DNA of 64,000 bases from JAVWGW01 sp036655915 (lineage in GTDB: Bacteria > Actinomycetota > Coriobacteriia > Coriobacteriales > Eggerthellaceae), in contig JAVVPE010000001.1 in assembly GCA_036655915.1 (NCBI GenBank), forward strand, positions 3,606 through 67,605, given 5' to 3'. The translations under genes were made by a program, and so were the position numbers. The notes beneath the pieces were generated by a model, which worked only from the letters and a program-made list of their open reading frames with translations, did no database searches and was not told the DNA's origin. Shown piece after piece: positions 25,937 to 37,735 of the stretch. The first letter of the stretch is position 1. Each line of letters starts with the position of its first letter.

Positions 25937-26250
25937 GAAAAAAAGTGCCCGAACAATATAAAACGAAACTACCACTCGGGTCAAGCCTTTTTTCTGGCTC
26001 ACAAAACATTCTACTACAATTTTCGCTATAGTGCCTGGTAAATAATTGTTTTTACTTTATGAGTAAAAAGTAAGGCGGCCCCACACTTTACGGATGCGCC
26101 CCACTTTCGCCCTGCTTCCCCTTTGCGAGTTTTACCTTAAAAGGCCTTTTTATCGCCGTATACCGTATAATAAAAGTTAATTTCCGGGCAGATTCCTGTG
26201 AAAATATCGTTTGCTGCGGTTGCTTATGCACTTAAACCAAGGAGGCTTTC
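25937..26250. promoter_or_regulatory. Divergent intergenic region, tRNA-Ile / DUF151 gene
   Basis: About 310 bp without a gene. It should hold the tRNA-Ile promoter (minus strand) and the DUF151 promoter (plus strand). A TATAAT at 26166-26171 is a candidate -10 for the latter; no good -35 is placed 17 bp before it. A small palindrome AAAAGGCCTTTT lies at about 26139-26150. Confidence 0.5.
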
Positions 26251-26754
26251 GTGATTCCCGTTCATGTACAAACCTTGCTTGTTACCACTCCCCCCGCGCC
26301 TTCGGTGCTTGTTTTGCAACCCACTGAAGCCGAAGATCCAAGCGGCAATGCGCGCATAATTCCTATCTGGATAGGCATTAACGAAGCAACTCAAATAGGA
26401 ATCGCCCTTGAAAAAGCACGTTTTGCGCGACCCATGACACACGATTTGCTTCTGGATGCGCTCACCAACCTTGATGCCTGCATCGACCATGTGTTGGTCA
26501 ACGAAATGAAAGGGGCCACCTTTTATTCCCAGCTGGTATTGCGCCAACACGGACAATTAATTCAGCTTGATGCGCGCCCCAGCGATGCCATCGCGCTGGC
26601 GCTGCGGCAAAATGCGCCCCTTTATGTGGAAGAAAGCGTGCTAGAAAAAGCATCTTTTCCCTATGTATTCAAAAAACATGCCGATGAAGAAACTGAGGTA
26701 AAAGAATTTCGCTCCTTTGTGCAAGGTTTAGCTCCAGAAGATTTTGGGGAATAA
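26251..26754 (+). CDS. DUF151 bifunctional nuclease family protein
   Basis: A 167-residue protein of the DUF151 (BFN) family. Family features are IIPIWIGINEATQIGIALE, RPMTHDLLLDAL, and DARPSDAIALALRQNAPLYVEE. Plant members were reported to have both RNase and DNase activity; the bacterial role is unclear. The GTG start at 26251 is well supported by AAGGAGG 5 bp upstream. It is a single plus-strand gene, ending in a strong shared terminator and converging with gyrA. Confidence 0.9.
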   Translation: MIPVHVQTLLVTTPPAPSVLVLQPTEAEDPSGNARIIPIWIGINEATQIGIALEKARFARPMTHDLLLDALTNLDACIDHVLVNEMKGATFYSQLVLRQHGQLIQLDARPSDAIALALRQNAPLYVEESVLEKASFPYVFKKHADEETEVKEFRSFVQGLAPEDFGE

Positions 26755-26782
26755 AAAAGAGGCCGCAAGGCCTCTTTTTTAT
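26753..26782. terminator. Bidirectional terminator between DUF151 gene and gyrA
   Basis: AAAAAAGAGGCC-GCAA-GGCCTCTTTTTT, a symmetric hairpin with A and T tracts on both sides, serving the two converging genes. Confidence 0.95.
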
Positions 26783-26812
26783 TCTAACAGTGTGGGCGCC
26801 TAGCCGCGAAAA

Positions 26813-29398
26813 CTATTCGCTTGCCGCACCACCGTCTGCTACATCCGTACCCGTTTCCTCAATGTCGTCAAAATCCTCGTCCATTAAAGAAAGTTGAGCT
26901 TCATCAAGTTCGCTGGGGTCTTCTGCACCGCCGGCTGTTTTTGCACGACGCGGTTTGGTGCCTTCCGATGTAATAGCCACCGCTGTCACCTTGTCTTTTT
27001 CCGCCACGTTCATAACGCGCACACCTTGGGTGGATCGACCCAGCTGAGAAATGCCTGATGCGGGGGTGCGCACCACAACACCTTCCTCAGAAATAATCAT
27101 CACTTCGGCGGTATCCTTCATAATTTTCATGGCGACTAACAAGCCTTTTTTGTCAGTCATGGCAATGGTAAACACGCCTTGTCCGCCGCGATGATGTTCG
27201 GGGTATTCGCTGATAGGCGTCCGTTTGCCATAGCCTTTTTCGGTGATCACAAACAGCGAGGCATCCGGCTTGGCAATTTCCATACCCAGCACACGCACTC
27301 CGGGCGGCACCGTCATACCTTTAACGCCCATAGTGTCGCGCCCCATGCCGCGGGCTTCTTTTTCATCCCACATGATTGCTTTGCCTGCTGAAGAAACCAT
27401 GATGACCTGTTCGCCTTCAGCAACGCGTTTCACGTTGATCAGCTGGTCATCTTCCTTCAAATTGATGGCAATCAAACCATCGCGGCGCGTGCGATCATAC
27501 AGGCTCATTGACGTTTTCTTCACCATACCGTGTGCGGTAGCAAACATCAGATATTCGTTTTCGGGGAAATCCTTTGTTGCGATAACGGCCGAAATCGTTT
27601 CACCCTTTTCAAGCGGCAACAGGTTGACGATGGCGGTGCCGCGGGCATGGCGCGAGGCTTCCGGCAATTCATACACCTTCAAACGATACACTTTACCCGC
27701 AGTGCTAAAGAACAACATATAGGCGTGGGTTGAAGCAATGAACAGGTGTTCCACAAAGTCGTTATCCTTTAGATTCACCCCTTGCATCCCTTTACCGCCC
27801 CGTTTTTGCTGGCGATACGTGGCCACGGGCAGGCGTTTGATATAGCCCGCCTTTGTTACCGTTACCACCATTTCTTCTTCGGCAATCAAATCTTCAACGT
27901 TTAAATCTTTAGCTTCGTTGCCCAAACGCGTGCGGCGCGGCGTGTTGTACTTGCGCTTAATTTCAAGCATTTCTTCTTTAATAATTTCATGCACCAAGTT
28001 CGTGTCAGCTAAAACGCTCTTATAGTAAGCAATCCGCTCCAATAATTCAGCGATTTCGGCCTTGATTTTGTCGCGTTCCAAGCCGGTCAAACGACGCAGT
28101 TTCATTTCCATGATGGCGTCGGTTTGCTTTTTGGAAAGCGCAAATTTTTCCATCAAACGTGCGGAAGCTTCGGCATCAGTTTGCGAATCACGGATAATAC
28201 GAATAACTTCGTCGATATTATCCAGTGCAATGATCAAGCCTTCAAGAATATGGGCGCGAGCTTCAGCTTTAGCCAAATCATAGCGTGTACGACGCTCAAT
28301 GATTTCTTCCTGGTGGGCAATGTAGTAGTGCAGCATTTCCTTGAGCGACAACACGCGCGGTACCCCATCGACCAGCGCCAGCATAATAACGCCAAAACCG
28401 GTTTGCAACTGCGTGTGCTTGTAAAGTTTATTCAGCACCACCTGGGGAATAGCGTTTTGCTTAAGCTCGATGATAATATCGATACCCGTACGGTCTGCAC
28501 CGTCGTGGATATTCGATATTTCGGGCATCTTCTTTTCGCGCACCAATTCCGCCAGCTTTTCAAGCAAGCGCGTGCGGTTGACCTGGTAAGGGATTTCACT
28601 CACAACAATGGAGCTTTTGCCGTTCTTCCCTTCCTGAATCGAACACTTTGCACGCACCGATAGCGATCCGCGGCCAGTTTCGTAGGCATCAACAATGCCC
28701 TTGCGGCCCATGATAATGCCCCCCGTGGGGAAGTCGGGTCCCGGCATTACCTTCATCAATTCTTCGGTGGTCACTTCCGGATTATCCATCATCAGGCACG
28801 TGGCATCGATGGCTTCCCCTAAGTTATGCGGGGGAATATTGGTGGCCATGCCCACAGCAATACCCGAAGATCCATTGACCAACAAGTTGGGATAGCGCGC
28901 AGGCAAAACCAGCGGCTCTTCCAAACTTTCGTCGTAGTTGGGTTGGAAATCGACCGTTTCTTTTTCTAAGTCGCGCAAAATTTCCATGGCGGCTTTGCCC
29001 AGGCGCGCTTCGGTATAACGCATGGCGGCCGCGCTGTCCCCGTCGATAGATCCGAAGTTGCCATGACCATCCACCAGGGGTAAACGCATGGAAAACGGTT
29101 GCGCCAAACGCACCATAGCATCGTAGACCGCCGAGTCACCATGGGGGTGATACTTGCCAATAACATCACCAACGGTACGAGCGGATTTCATGTGCTGGCG
29201 ATTGGGCGTAAAGCCACTTTCATTCATGGCATACAAAATGCGCCGATGCACCGGTTTTAAACCGTCACGCACATCGGGCAGCGCGCGCGCCACAATAACG
29301 CTCATGGAATATTCCAAGAACGATGTCTTCATTTCCTTGCTCAGTTCGGCAGGAATAATTCTACTACCGCTTAAATCGAGTTCTACGTTATCTGTCAC
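26813..29398 (-). CDS. gyrA: DNA gyrase subunit A
   Basis: The breakage-reunion subunit of gyrase, which supercoils DNA with GyrB. The active-site Tyr is in [13 protein letters not shown] (Tyr128 with this start). The quinolone-determining region reads [17 protein letters not shown] with the wild-type Ser and Asp. The C-terminal beta-pinwheel contains the GyrA box QRGGKGM. The last ~35 residues are acidic. The GTG at 29398 is chosen because AAGGAG lies 7 bp before it; an in-frame TTG six bases upstream is too close to that site. It has 861 residues and follows gyrB by 45 bp. Confidence 0.97.
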   Translation of the reverse strand: MTDNVELDLSGSRIIPAELSKEMKTSFLEYSMSVIVARALPDVRDGLKPVHRRILYAMNESGFTPNRQHMKSARTVGDVIGKYHPHGDSAVYDAMVRLAQPFSMRLPLVDGHGNFGSIDGDSAAAMRYTEARLGKAAMEILRDLEKETVDFQPNYDESLEEPLVLPARYPNLLVNGSSGIAVGMATNIPPHNLGEAIDATCLMMDNPEVTTEELMKVMPGPDFPTGGIIMGRKGIVDAYETGRGSLSVRAKCSIQEGKNGKSSIVVSEIPYQVNRTRLLEKLAELVREKKMPEISNIHDGADRTGIDIIIELKQNAIPQVVLNKLYKHTQLQTGFGVIMLALVDGVPRVLSLKEMLHYYIAHQEEIIERRTRYDLAKAEARAHILEGLIIALDNIDEVIRIIRDSQTDAEASARLMEKFALSKKQTDAIMEMKLRRLTGLERDKIKAEIAELLERIAYYKSVLADTNLVHEIIKEEMLEIKRKYNTPRRTRLGNEAKDLNVEDLIAEEEMVVTVTKAGYIKRLPVATYRQQKRGGKGMQGVNLKDNDFVEHLFIASTHAYMLFFSTAGKVYRLKVYELPEASRHARGTAIVNLLPLEKGETISAVIATKDFPENEYLMFATAHGMVKKTSMSLYDRTRRDGLIAINLKEDDQLINVKRVAEGEQVIMVSSAGKAIMWDEKEARGMGRDTMGVKGMTVPPGVRVLGMEIAKPDASLFVITEKGYGKRTPISEYPEHHRGGQGVFTIAMTDKKGLLVAMKIMKDTAEVMIISEEGVVVRTPASGISQLGRSTQGVRVMNVAEKDKVTAVAITSEGTKPRRAKTAGGAEDPSELDEAQLSLMDEDFDDIEETGTDVADGGAASE

Positions 29399-29443
29399 GT
29401 TCAAGCTCCTTTTGTAACTTCACGATATAAAGGTATCGAAGGT

Positions 29444-31393
<1,950 letters not shown>

Positions 31394-31530
31394 CTACTCC
31401 TTTTTAAATTGCGTAAGAGAACTAACGCGCTCGATTCGTAACCTTTTTATTCTACCACAAGCAAGCGTTTCATACATGTAGTTTTTAAGGCGTTTGAGGC
31501 TATAGAGAGCTGTTTTAAGAGTTACTTAAA

Positions 31531-32052
31531 CTACTTTTTGTTCTTTTTTTCCCTAATTCCCTTTTTCCATTCTAAATCGCTCATAAGAGCCTTTTTAAGA
31601 GCTTGTTTCAGGGGTTCACTATCTATATGACCTAAAGCTGCTTCAAACTCTTGTTTTTCTTCTAAGGATAACGCAAGCGGTTCGGCGCGATCTATATAGG
31701 CAGGTTCTTCCTCTTTTTTAAAAGGGTGATTTTTTTTATAATCGCCGCGCGAAATATAAATTTCAAAAGCGTCGAGTTTTTCATTGAAATGCTGCAAAAA
31801 CTGCAACTTAATCAATTCGCGGCGCGCATTAAGCTCTGCGGAAAAAATACTTTCATCCACATAGACAATCAGTGTTTTAACATTGTCTTTTTTCATAATA
31901 TAAACGGCATTGGTATGTTCAAGAAAAATATCTTCAACCACTTCAGCCCACATAGCCCGCACATCAGCGCTTCGTTGTTTATAGCGCACTTCATCATCAT
32001 AGCCATCAATATTTTTCAAGCATTTTTGTAAATCCTTATTAAGGGGTTTCAT
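31531..32052 (-). CDS. DUF721/DciA-like protein
   Basis: A 173-residue protein in the recF-gyrB gap, where actinobacteria usually encode a DUF721 protein. The region VRAMWAEVVEDIFLEHTNAVYIMKKDNVKTLIVYVDESIFSAELN resembles the DciA core (W..vVG..ia.ht.p..l..g.L.V.v....Wa.eL). DciA is the ancestral DnaB loader in bacteria lacking DnaC/DnaI, and no other loader is seen here. The C-terminal half is charged and ends in a Lys-rich tail. ATG 32052 directly follows the recF stop, with GGGGAG 5 bp upstream. Sequence similarity is weak; position is the stronger argument. Confidence 0.75.
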   Translation of the reverse strand: MKPLNKDLQKCLKNIDGYDDEVRYKQRSADVRAMWAEVVEDIFLEHTNAVYIMKKDNVKTLIVYVDESIFSAELNARRELIKLQFLQHFNEKLDAFEIYISRGDYKKNHPFKKEEEPAYIDRAEPLALSLEEKQEFEAALGHIDSEPLKQALKKALMSDLEWKKGIREKKNKK

Positions 32053-33198
32053 CTAAACTCCCCTTTCGGATAATTCCGTTAAGGAACTTCCTGTCTTACT
32101 TAAGGTAATAATGCGTGCGCGCTGTAAAACAGTTTCATTAAAATATTTTAAATCAGTGGTGGTAATAAATGTTTGTATATCATCGGATATAAAATCCATC
32201 AAAGCATTGCGACGCGCTGTATCAAGTTCACTCATAACATCATCTAAAAGCAAAATGGGTTTTTGTCCTAAAATTTCTTGTATTAAAGCCACTTGCGCTA
32301 ATTTGAAACTGAGAACCAAAGACCGCTGTTGTCCCTGGCTGCCATAAATACCTGCATTTTTCCCTTTAATAAAAAACTCAATACTATCGGTATGCGGTCC
32401 CCAAAGCGTCCGTTTTCTTTGTATTTCATCTTCACTGCCCACTCTTATTTTTTCAGCAAGCAAGTGCCGTGCTTCATCGATAGTAAAATCACGCTGAGAA
32501 AAAATTTCAGGATTATTTTCAAGCCATGAGGGGATATACGTTATTTCAATTTTTTCAGATTTCCCAGCGATAGTATGATAAAAATCTTGCAGGTAAACGG
32601 TTAGTTTGCGTAAAATCTCTGCCCTTTTAAAGCTTAGTTGCGCGCCAATACTCACGAGCACTTCATCGATACTTGCCAGATAAGCTGCCGTTGTCATTTC
32701 TTTTAACATGCGATTTTTTTGCTTGAGAATTTTTTCGTAGTCTTTTCTTACCGCATAATAATTTGAGGACAGTTGTGACCCTAAAGCATCCAGGGCATAC
32801 CTTTTGATACTTTGCGAACCTTTGATAAGATTTAGATCATCAGGCGAAAAACATACGGCGGGCAAAAGACCGCGTATATCCTGAATACGCTTTGGCTTTT
32901 CATTTAAATAATACGACTTTTGATTATCCTCTATGCGCAACATAAGGTTAAGAGATCGTGATCCATCACTTATGTGGGCTTCTAAGCGGGCGCTTTTTTC
33001 GCCCCATTTCACTAATTGCTCTATTTTTGGCTTACGAAAAGAAGAAAGTGCCGTCAATAAATCGACACCTTCAATAATATTTGTTTTACCCACCGCATTA
33101 GGCCCAACGAAAAGGGTTAAGGATCCGATATCTTTTAAGTGCAAATTTTCATAATTACGAAAATGTGTAAGAAAAAGCTGTTGAATACGCAAACTCAT
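32053..33198 (-). CDS. recF: DNA replication and repair protein RecF
   Basis: A 381-residue SMC-like ATPase that loads RecA at gaps with RecO and RecR. It has Walker A GPNAVGKT near residue 33, the signature motif YGSQGQQRSLVLSFKLA, and Walker B LLLDDVMSELD. It lies 29 bp after dnaN, in the standard dnaA-dnaN-recF order, and its stop touches the start of the DUF721 gene. The sequence is AT-rich compared with outer genes. Confidence 0.97.
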   Translation of the reverse strand: MSLRIQQLFLTHFRNYENLHLKDIGSLTLFVGPNAVGKTNIIEGVDLLTALSSFRKPKIEQLVKWGEKSARLEAHISDGSRSLNLMLRIEDNQKSYYLNEKPKRIQDIRGLLPAVCFSPDDLNLIKGSQSIKRYALDALGSQLSSNYYAVRKDYEKILKQKNRMLKEMTTAAYLASIDEVLVSIGAQLSFKRAEILRKLTVYLQDFYHTIAGKSEKIEITYIPSWLENNPEIFSQRDFTIDEARHLLAEKIRVGSEDEIQRKRTLWGPHTDSIEFFIKGKNAGIYGSQGQQRSLVLSFKLAQVALIQEILGQKPILLLDDVMSELDTARRNALMDFISDDIQTFITTTDLKYFNETVLQRARIITLSKTGSSLTELSERGV

Positions 33199-33227
33199 AA
33201 TTTCGTGATTCCTTAAAGGTTTATTTT

Positions 33228-34328
33228 TTAAGAAATACGTACGGGCATGATTAAGTAAAGGAAATTTTCACTTTCAGCAGCTTTTAAAATACCTGGTTTT
33301 AAGGCACTTTGTGTTTCCAAAAATACGGTATCCGTGCCAATAGCCCCCACCCCATCAAGCATATAGGCAAAATTAAAAGCTATTTCAACATCTTCGCCTT
33401 CAGCCCCACACGGCACTATTTCCTGGGCGGCTCCAACATCTTGGGTTACGGTTGAAAGTTGAGCTGTTTGAGAAGCTTGGTTAATATCAACACGTATAGG
33501 TGAAGTACTACTACTTAAAAGAGAAGTCCTTTTTACGGCAGTGGCCAGCTGCTGAGTTTTAAATTCAACACGTGTTGTAAAACTGTCCGGAAGTAGTTGC
33601 CTATAATTAGGATAATTTCCTTCAATGCGCCGGTTAATAAACACGGTATCAAGATAGGTAATCATAATCTGATTTTCAGCGAGTGCCAGTTTTATATCAT
33701 TTTCCGTTTTAGGAAGCGATGCAATATCTTGTAAAAAAGATCCTGAGATAATAGCTTCAAAATCATCAACACCAATTTCGGGAATATCTGCTTCCGTAAT
33801 AGCAAGACGGTAGGAATCAGTCGCAACCATTTTCAAGTGATTATTTTCGTTGGTTATAAGAATCCCTGTAAGAACTGCGCGACTTTCATCACGGGACACA
33901 ACACGTGCTACCCGTTTAACCATGGATGAAAATTGTGGGAAAGGCACTGAAATTTGTTGATTAACAGCAACTTCAGGAAACGCAGGAAAATCTTGTGCCT
34001 GTAAAATTTTAAGAGAGAAAGAAGAGGCTTCACATAAAAGAGAAATTGTATCTTCGTGAGTTTCTAAATGTACGGCAGCATCGGATAAACTTTTTACAAT
34101 CTCATAAAAAAGTTTAGCGGGAATGACTGTTTCCCCTTCTTCTTCTATCAAGGCCACCACTTGATACTGAACCGATAACTTCAAATCAGTGGTTTGAAGG
34201 GTAAGAGTATCACCATAAGCTTTGCAATAAACTCCTGAAAGAATAGGAAGGGTCGAGCGCACAGCGATGCCCTTTAAAACGATAGAGAGAGCGTTGTGCA
34301 ATTCGCTTTGATTAATACTAAATTTCAC
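33228..34328 (-). CDS. dnaN: DNA polymerase III beta subunit (sliding clamp)
   Basis: The ring-shaped clamp that tethers polymerase to DNA. Three repeated clamp domains are seen over 366 residues, starting KFSINQSELHNALSIVLKGI and ending NFLYLIMPVRIS, typical of DnaN. Three starts compete within 40 bp: TTG 34367, ATG 34334 and GTG 34328. The GTG is preferred because AGAGG lies 6 bp before it and the protein then begins MKFSINQS like relatives; for the ATG the same site is directly adjacent. Confidence 0.95.
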   Translation of the reverse strand: MKFSINQSELHNALSIVLKGIAVRSTLPILSGVYCKAYGDTLTLQTTDLKLSVQYQVVALIEEEGETVIPAKLFYEIVKSLSDAAVHLETHEDTISLLCEASSFSLKILQAQDFPAFPEVAVNQQISVPFPQFSSMVKRVARVVSRDESRAVLTGILITNENNHLKMVATDSYRLAITEADIPEIGVDDFEAIISGSFLQDIASLPKTENDIKLALAENQIMITYLDTVFINRRIEGNYPNYRQLLPDSFTTRVEFKTQQLATAVKRTSLLSSSTSPIRVDINQASQTAQLSTVTQDVGAAQEIVPCGAEGEDVEIAFNFAYMLDGVGAIGTDTVFLETQSALKPGILKAAESENFLYLIMPVRIS

Positions 34329-34334
34329 TCTCAT

Positions 34335-34688
34335 CCTCTTTTCTCTTAGGAAATAACAGGATACCAATAATCAGGGTTTAAAAACACGCTAAAAGAAAAG
34401 TCTTTTATTTCCCTTTTTTGAAAATATTTTTTCATTTTTAAAATTTCTCTTATTTTTTAAAATCCCCTTTTATATATAAGGTTTTAATAATAGTAATAAT
34501 AAGGGTGGTGGAAAACGGGGAAAACGATTATTAACACTGGTCAAACCTAATAAAAGACCTCTTAATAATGACTTAAAACCTGTACTAGTGTCTAACAGTA
34601 ATTATCGTAAAAATTATCTTTACCGCCTAAATAGGAGTTTTTAGTCATTATTAAGAGGTTCTTTCCCTTAGTTTTAATACCTCTTTTT
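34335..34688 (-). promoter_or_regulatory. dnaA-dnaN intergenic region with competing hairpins
   Basis: About 350 bp of very AT-rich DNA without a gene. ACCTCTTAATAATGACT (34557-34573) and AGTCATTATTAAGAGGT (34643-34659) form a perfect 17-bp inverted repeat with a 69-nt spacer. A third element, ACCTCTT at 34679-34685 next to the dnaA stop, could pair instead with the nearer arm. In RNA the middle arm can thus form either of two hairpins. A weak DnaA-box-like GGTGGAAAA lies at 34507-34515. The dnaN promoter should also be here. Confidence 0.55.
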
Positions 34689-36191
34689 TTAGTTTTCTTG
34701 GATGACTTGTTTAAGAGTCTCCACTTCTTCACGATATTCGTAATTTTCTTTCATACGCTCCTCAACACAATTGATTGAATACATAACAGTTGAGTGATCG
34801 CGGTTAAATTGTTTTCCAATATCGTTATAGGGAAGATCAAGAAGCTGGCGGCAAAGATAGATTCCTACCTGGCGCGCATACATAATATTACGATTACGCT
34901 TTTTGCCCACCAAATCAGAATGGTTTATTTTGTAAAAAGTTTCCACTTCTTTTTGAATATCCCCTACGCTCAAACGTTTTGAAAGCCCTCCTGAAAAATG
35001 ATTTTCAAGAAGGTGGCGCACTTCTTCTAAATCAATATAGGGCTTTTTAAAATAGGTCATCTGATAAATTACTTTTGTTACCGCACTCTTTAATTCGCGG
35101 ATATTGGAACTTGAAATTTCAGCAATATAGAGCTGTATATCAGGTGATATGGTAAAAGAGGGATGTTTTTCACTCATGCAGTATTCTTCGATAAAACTTT
35201 TAACCACACCAAGTTTTGTTTCAATTTCAGGGGGCTGAATATCAAAGGTGCCCCCTGAATTAAAGCGACTTTTATAACGTTCATCTATGTCAATATTTTT
35301 TGGTGCACGGTCGGCGGCAAGAACAACTTGTTTACCCATGCTGGTAAGTTTATTAAATATTTGAAAAACGATATCGAGCGTTTGTTTTTTACCCTGTAAG
35401 TGTTGCACGTCATCTATAAGTAAAACATCAACATTTTCGTAGCGCGTTTTAAAATTTTTAAAACTTGATTTTTCTTTATCATGGGCGGCACTTGCTTCCA
35501 TATAGTCACTCAGTAATTCGGCGGAATCGACGTAACAGGTTTTCATCATAGGAAGTGAGGTATGAATATAATTCTGAATTGCGCGGAGAAGATGTGTTTT
35601 ACCTAACCCACTTTTACCATAAATAAATAAAGGGTTGAGCTGCGCTTTTCCAGGAGATTCTGCAACTGCTACCGCCATGGAATAAGCCATTCTATTGGAA
35701 TCCCCAATTACAAAATTTTCAAAGGTAAGGTTGGACGTAGGGTTTATTTTTTGTTCATTTTGAACAGAGAGAGTATCGTTTTCGCTTTGTGCTGCATCGT
35801 CATCTTTTTGGGTTTGTGTCAGGGAAGTGATATCTTTTTCTGTCGATTTCTCTTTTAATTCCACTGTATTTTTTTGAGTAACTGTTTCATTTTTAGGAGA
35901 TGTTTTTACTGCTTCTTTTTGTTCTGGAACATGTTGGTCTACTTCAATAAGAACGGTAAAAGGCACGCTATATATATCTTGTAAGGCTTGTTTAATATAG
36001 GAAATATAGTGCAGTTCGATCCATGTTTTAATGAAATCATTTTCTGCGGTAAGCATTAAAAAGCCTTCACTTAAAGCTTGGGGATGAAGGCGCGAAAAGA
36101 ATGCATTTATCTGTGATTGGTCAATACTTTCGTAATTTTTTATACGATTACAGGTGTCTTCCCAGATGTGGGCAAGCTTATCGCTTTCCAT
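34689..36191 (-). CDS. dnaA: Chromosomal replication initiator DnaA
   Basis: A 500-residue initiator that binds DnaA boxes at oriC and melts the origin. Domain I (residues 1-85) is followed by a long polar linker (about 85-155), the AAA+ domain (Walker A GKSGLGKT near 190, Walker B LLIDDVQ, sensor ADRAPKNI) and the DNA-binding domain IV with the DnaA signature VGKKRNRNIMYARQVGIYLCRQLL and RDHSTVMYS. AGGA lies before ATG 36191. A TATAAT on the minus strand at 36276-36281 is a candidate -10. Base composition is markedly AT-rich. Confidence 0.98.
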   Translation of the reverse strand: MESDKLAHIWEDTCNRIKNYESIDQSQINAFFSRLHPQALSEGFLMLTAENDFIKTWIELHYISYIKQALQDIYSVPFTVLIEVDQHVPEQKEAVKTSPKNETVTQKNTVELKEKSTEKDITSLTQTQKDDDAAQSENDTLSVQNEQKINPTSNLTFENFVIGDSNRMAYSMAVAVAESPGKAQLNPLFIYGKSGLGKTHLLRAIQNYIHTSLPMMKTCYVDSAELLSDYMEASAAHDKEKSSFKNFKTRYENVDVLLIDDVQHLQGKKQTLDIVFQIFNKLTSMGKQVVLAADRAPKNIDIDERYKSRFNSGGTFDIQPPEIETKLGVVKSFIEEYCMSEKHPSFTISPDIQLYIAEISSSNIRELKSAVTKVIYQMTYFKKPYIDLEEVRHLLENHFSGGLSKRLSVGDIQKEVETFYKINHSDLVGKKRNRNIMYARQVGIYLCRQLLDLPYNDIGKQFNRDHSTVMYSINCVEERMKENYEYREEVETLKQVIQEN

Positions 36192-36315
36192 AATACGTCC
36201 TCAAAAACAATCCTTAGATAAGGAAATGGTTACAATTGATTTTTAAAAAGCGCTTTGTTTCCTTTTTCTGAAAGTATTATAGCTACTCTGCTAGCGTAAT
36301 CACGCACAAGCTGCG
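36192..36315 (-). promoter_or_regulatory. dnaA leader with candidate -10
   Basis: Read on the minus strand, TATAAT (36276-36281) lies about 85 bp before the dnaA ATG; no convincing -35 is positioned 17 bp upstream. No exact DnaA box is seen in this stretch. Confidence 0.4.
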
Positions 36316-37098
36316 TTATAAATAAGGAACGGCCTTATATCCAAAATCAGTTAACATTCTTTTTTGTCCCGCCGTCTTTTCGATTAAACCGCTTTCTTCC
36401 AATTTTTTCAACTCTCCGTGAGTGCTCGATTGGGGTAAGCTGGTTAAATTAACAATATCCGTTACCCCTAAAGCACCGTTTGTAGCAAAGAGCATAAGAA
36501 TTTTTTTCTGACGGGCACTTAAAGGCGGAAGTGAAGGGATGTTTTCATGTATTACTTCCTGATCCTTTTGGGGAATGAGGCTGATGGTAATAACTGACCC
36601 CTCCCCTATATTGTCTTCAATAGTAATTGAGCCATGAGAAAAATCGAGATAATCTTTTACGATAGGCAACCCCGACCCCACACCACGAATATATTCTTTC
36701 ATAGGCTCAACGGCAGAGGTAAATCCGGGAAACGCTGCTTTTTCTTTTTGACCAATGCCGGGTCCCTGGTCTGAAAAACGTATTGTATTGCCTTTATCAA
36801 AAATAGATACGATTATTTCCTTAAAGCGGGCATGAATAAAATTTTCAGAAACCTCACGAATAGCCGTGTAAGGAATAGTTCCCCCCGCAAGCTTGGCCTG
36901 TTCGTAGGTTTGAGAGGCCAAGGTTTCAATGTAGGCGTGTGTTGCTGCGGGTTCGACCTCTATGACGCGCGGCGCACTTTTAAAATCATCGTATACCGCT
37001 ATACGGGCGGTGGTGTACACAAAGGAATAATCAAACAATCCTTGTTCTTCCAAAGATTTTAAAAGGGCATCATGAGATTCTTTTTCCTGCTCGTTCAA
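36316..37098 (-). CDS. GHKL (HATPase_c) ATPase fused to winged helix, next to dnaA
   Basis: A 260-residue protein of two modules. Residues ~60-185 form a GHKL ATP-binding domain related to RsbW/SpoIIAB and histidine kinases: N box IREVSENFIHARF, G1 DQGPGIG, G2 GVGSGLPIVKDY. Residues ~195-260 form a winged helix (LSARQKKILMLFATNGALGVTDIV ... STHGELKKLEESGLIEKT). No phospho-accepting histidine domain is present. The start is placed at TTG 37098 because AAAGGA lies 6 bp upstream; a TTG at 37128 lacks a ribosome site. The gene sits between dnaA and oriC, reads in the same direction as dnaA, and may govern initiation or a nearby promoter. The function is unknown. Confidence 0.85.
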   Translation of the reverse strand: MNEQEKESHDALLKSLEEQGLFDYSFVYTTARIAVYDDFKSAPRVIEVEPAATHAYIETLASQTYEQAKLAGGTIPYTAIREVSENFIHARFKEIIVSIFDKGNTIRFSDQGPGIGQKEKAAFPGFTSAVEPMKEYIRGVGSGLPIVKDYLDFSHGSITIEDNIGEGSVITISLIPQKDQEVIHENIPSLPPLSARQKKILMLFATNGALGVTDIVNLTSLPQSSTHGELKKLEESGLIEKTAGQKRMLTDFGYKAVPYL

Positions 37099-37349
37099 GC
37101 TATTTCCTTTGGTTATCGGTGGTTTCAATAATTTTCAGCATTATTGAATAAAAGTAATCGTTTTTTGTGGAAACAAACCCATTCTACGGTCTAAATGGAG
37201 GAATTTTCCGTATTCACAGACTTTTCATTCAATAACTTTCAAATAATTTACGTATGTTTTCAAAGTTTTCAACATTTTATTCATAAATTGTGGAAAACGA
37301 TGAAAAGAAAAAAATAAGTAAGGGGAAAACTCGGGAATAGAGAGGAAAA

Positions 37350-37585
37350 GTGTTGAAATTTTTTCGAAAATGGCATTGACTTTTAGTTATTTGCTATATC
37401 CCCAGTTCGTACTCAATGAAATAAATTTTAAAGAATTAGGCCAGGTATAAACCTTAGGAATTATTTTTAAATAAAGGGTTTAATGTTTTAAAACACCTGG
37501 TCAAAGTTCAATAAGAAAAAATTACTCGCGCGCTTTACTATAAAGAGACACGTGTTGGAATTTTTCGAAAATAGCATTGACTTTT
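37350..37585 (+). repeat. Two ~35-bp direct repeats within oriC
   Basis: Copies at 37350-37384 and 37552-37585 share GTGTTG, then a T-run, TTTTCGAAAAT, and GCATTGACTTTT, differing by two substitutions and one T. The core TTTTCGAAAA is palindromic. They flank the central inverted repeat at nearly equal distances. They match no DnaA box and could bind another initiation factor. Confidence 0.8.
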
Positions 37586-37706
37586 TTCTGGAAAGAGATA
37601 TTTCCACAGTACTTTATGAGTAAAAGAAAAGTTTTCAACGTTTTCCACAATTTCAAAGATTAAGGAGTAGTATAAAGCGCCGCATAAAAAGAGGAAAAAT
37701 TAATTC

Positions 37707-37735
37707 TTGACAGTTTACGTGTCTACCCATACAAT
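37707..37735 (+). promoter_or_regulatory. rpmH promoter
   Basis: TTGACA (37707-37712), a 17-bp spacer, and TACAAT (37730-37735), about 37 bp before the rpmH ATG. A near-consensus housekeeping promoter that probably drives rpmH-rnpA-yidD-yidC. Confidence 0.85.
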
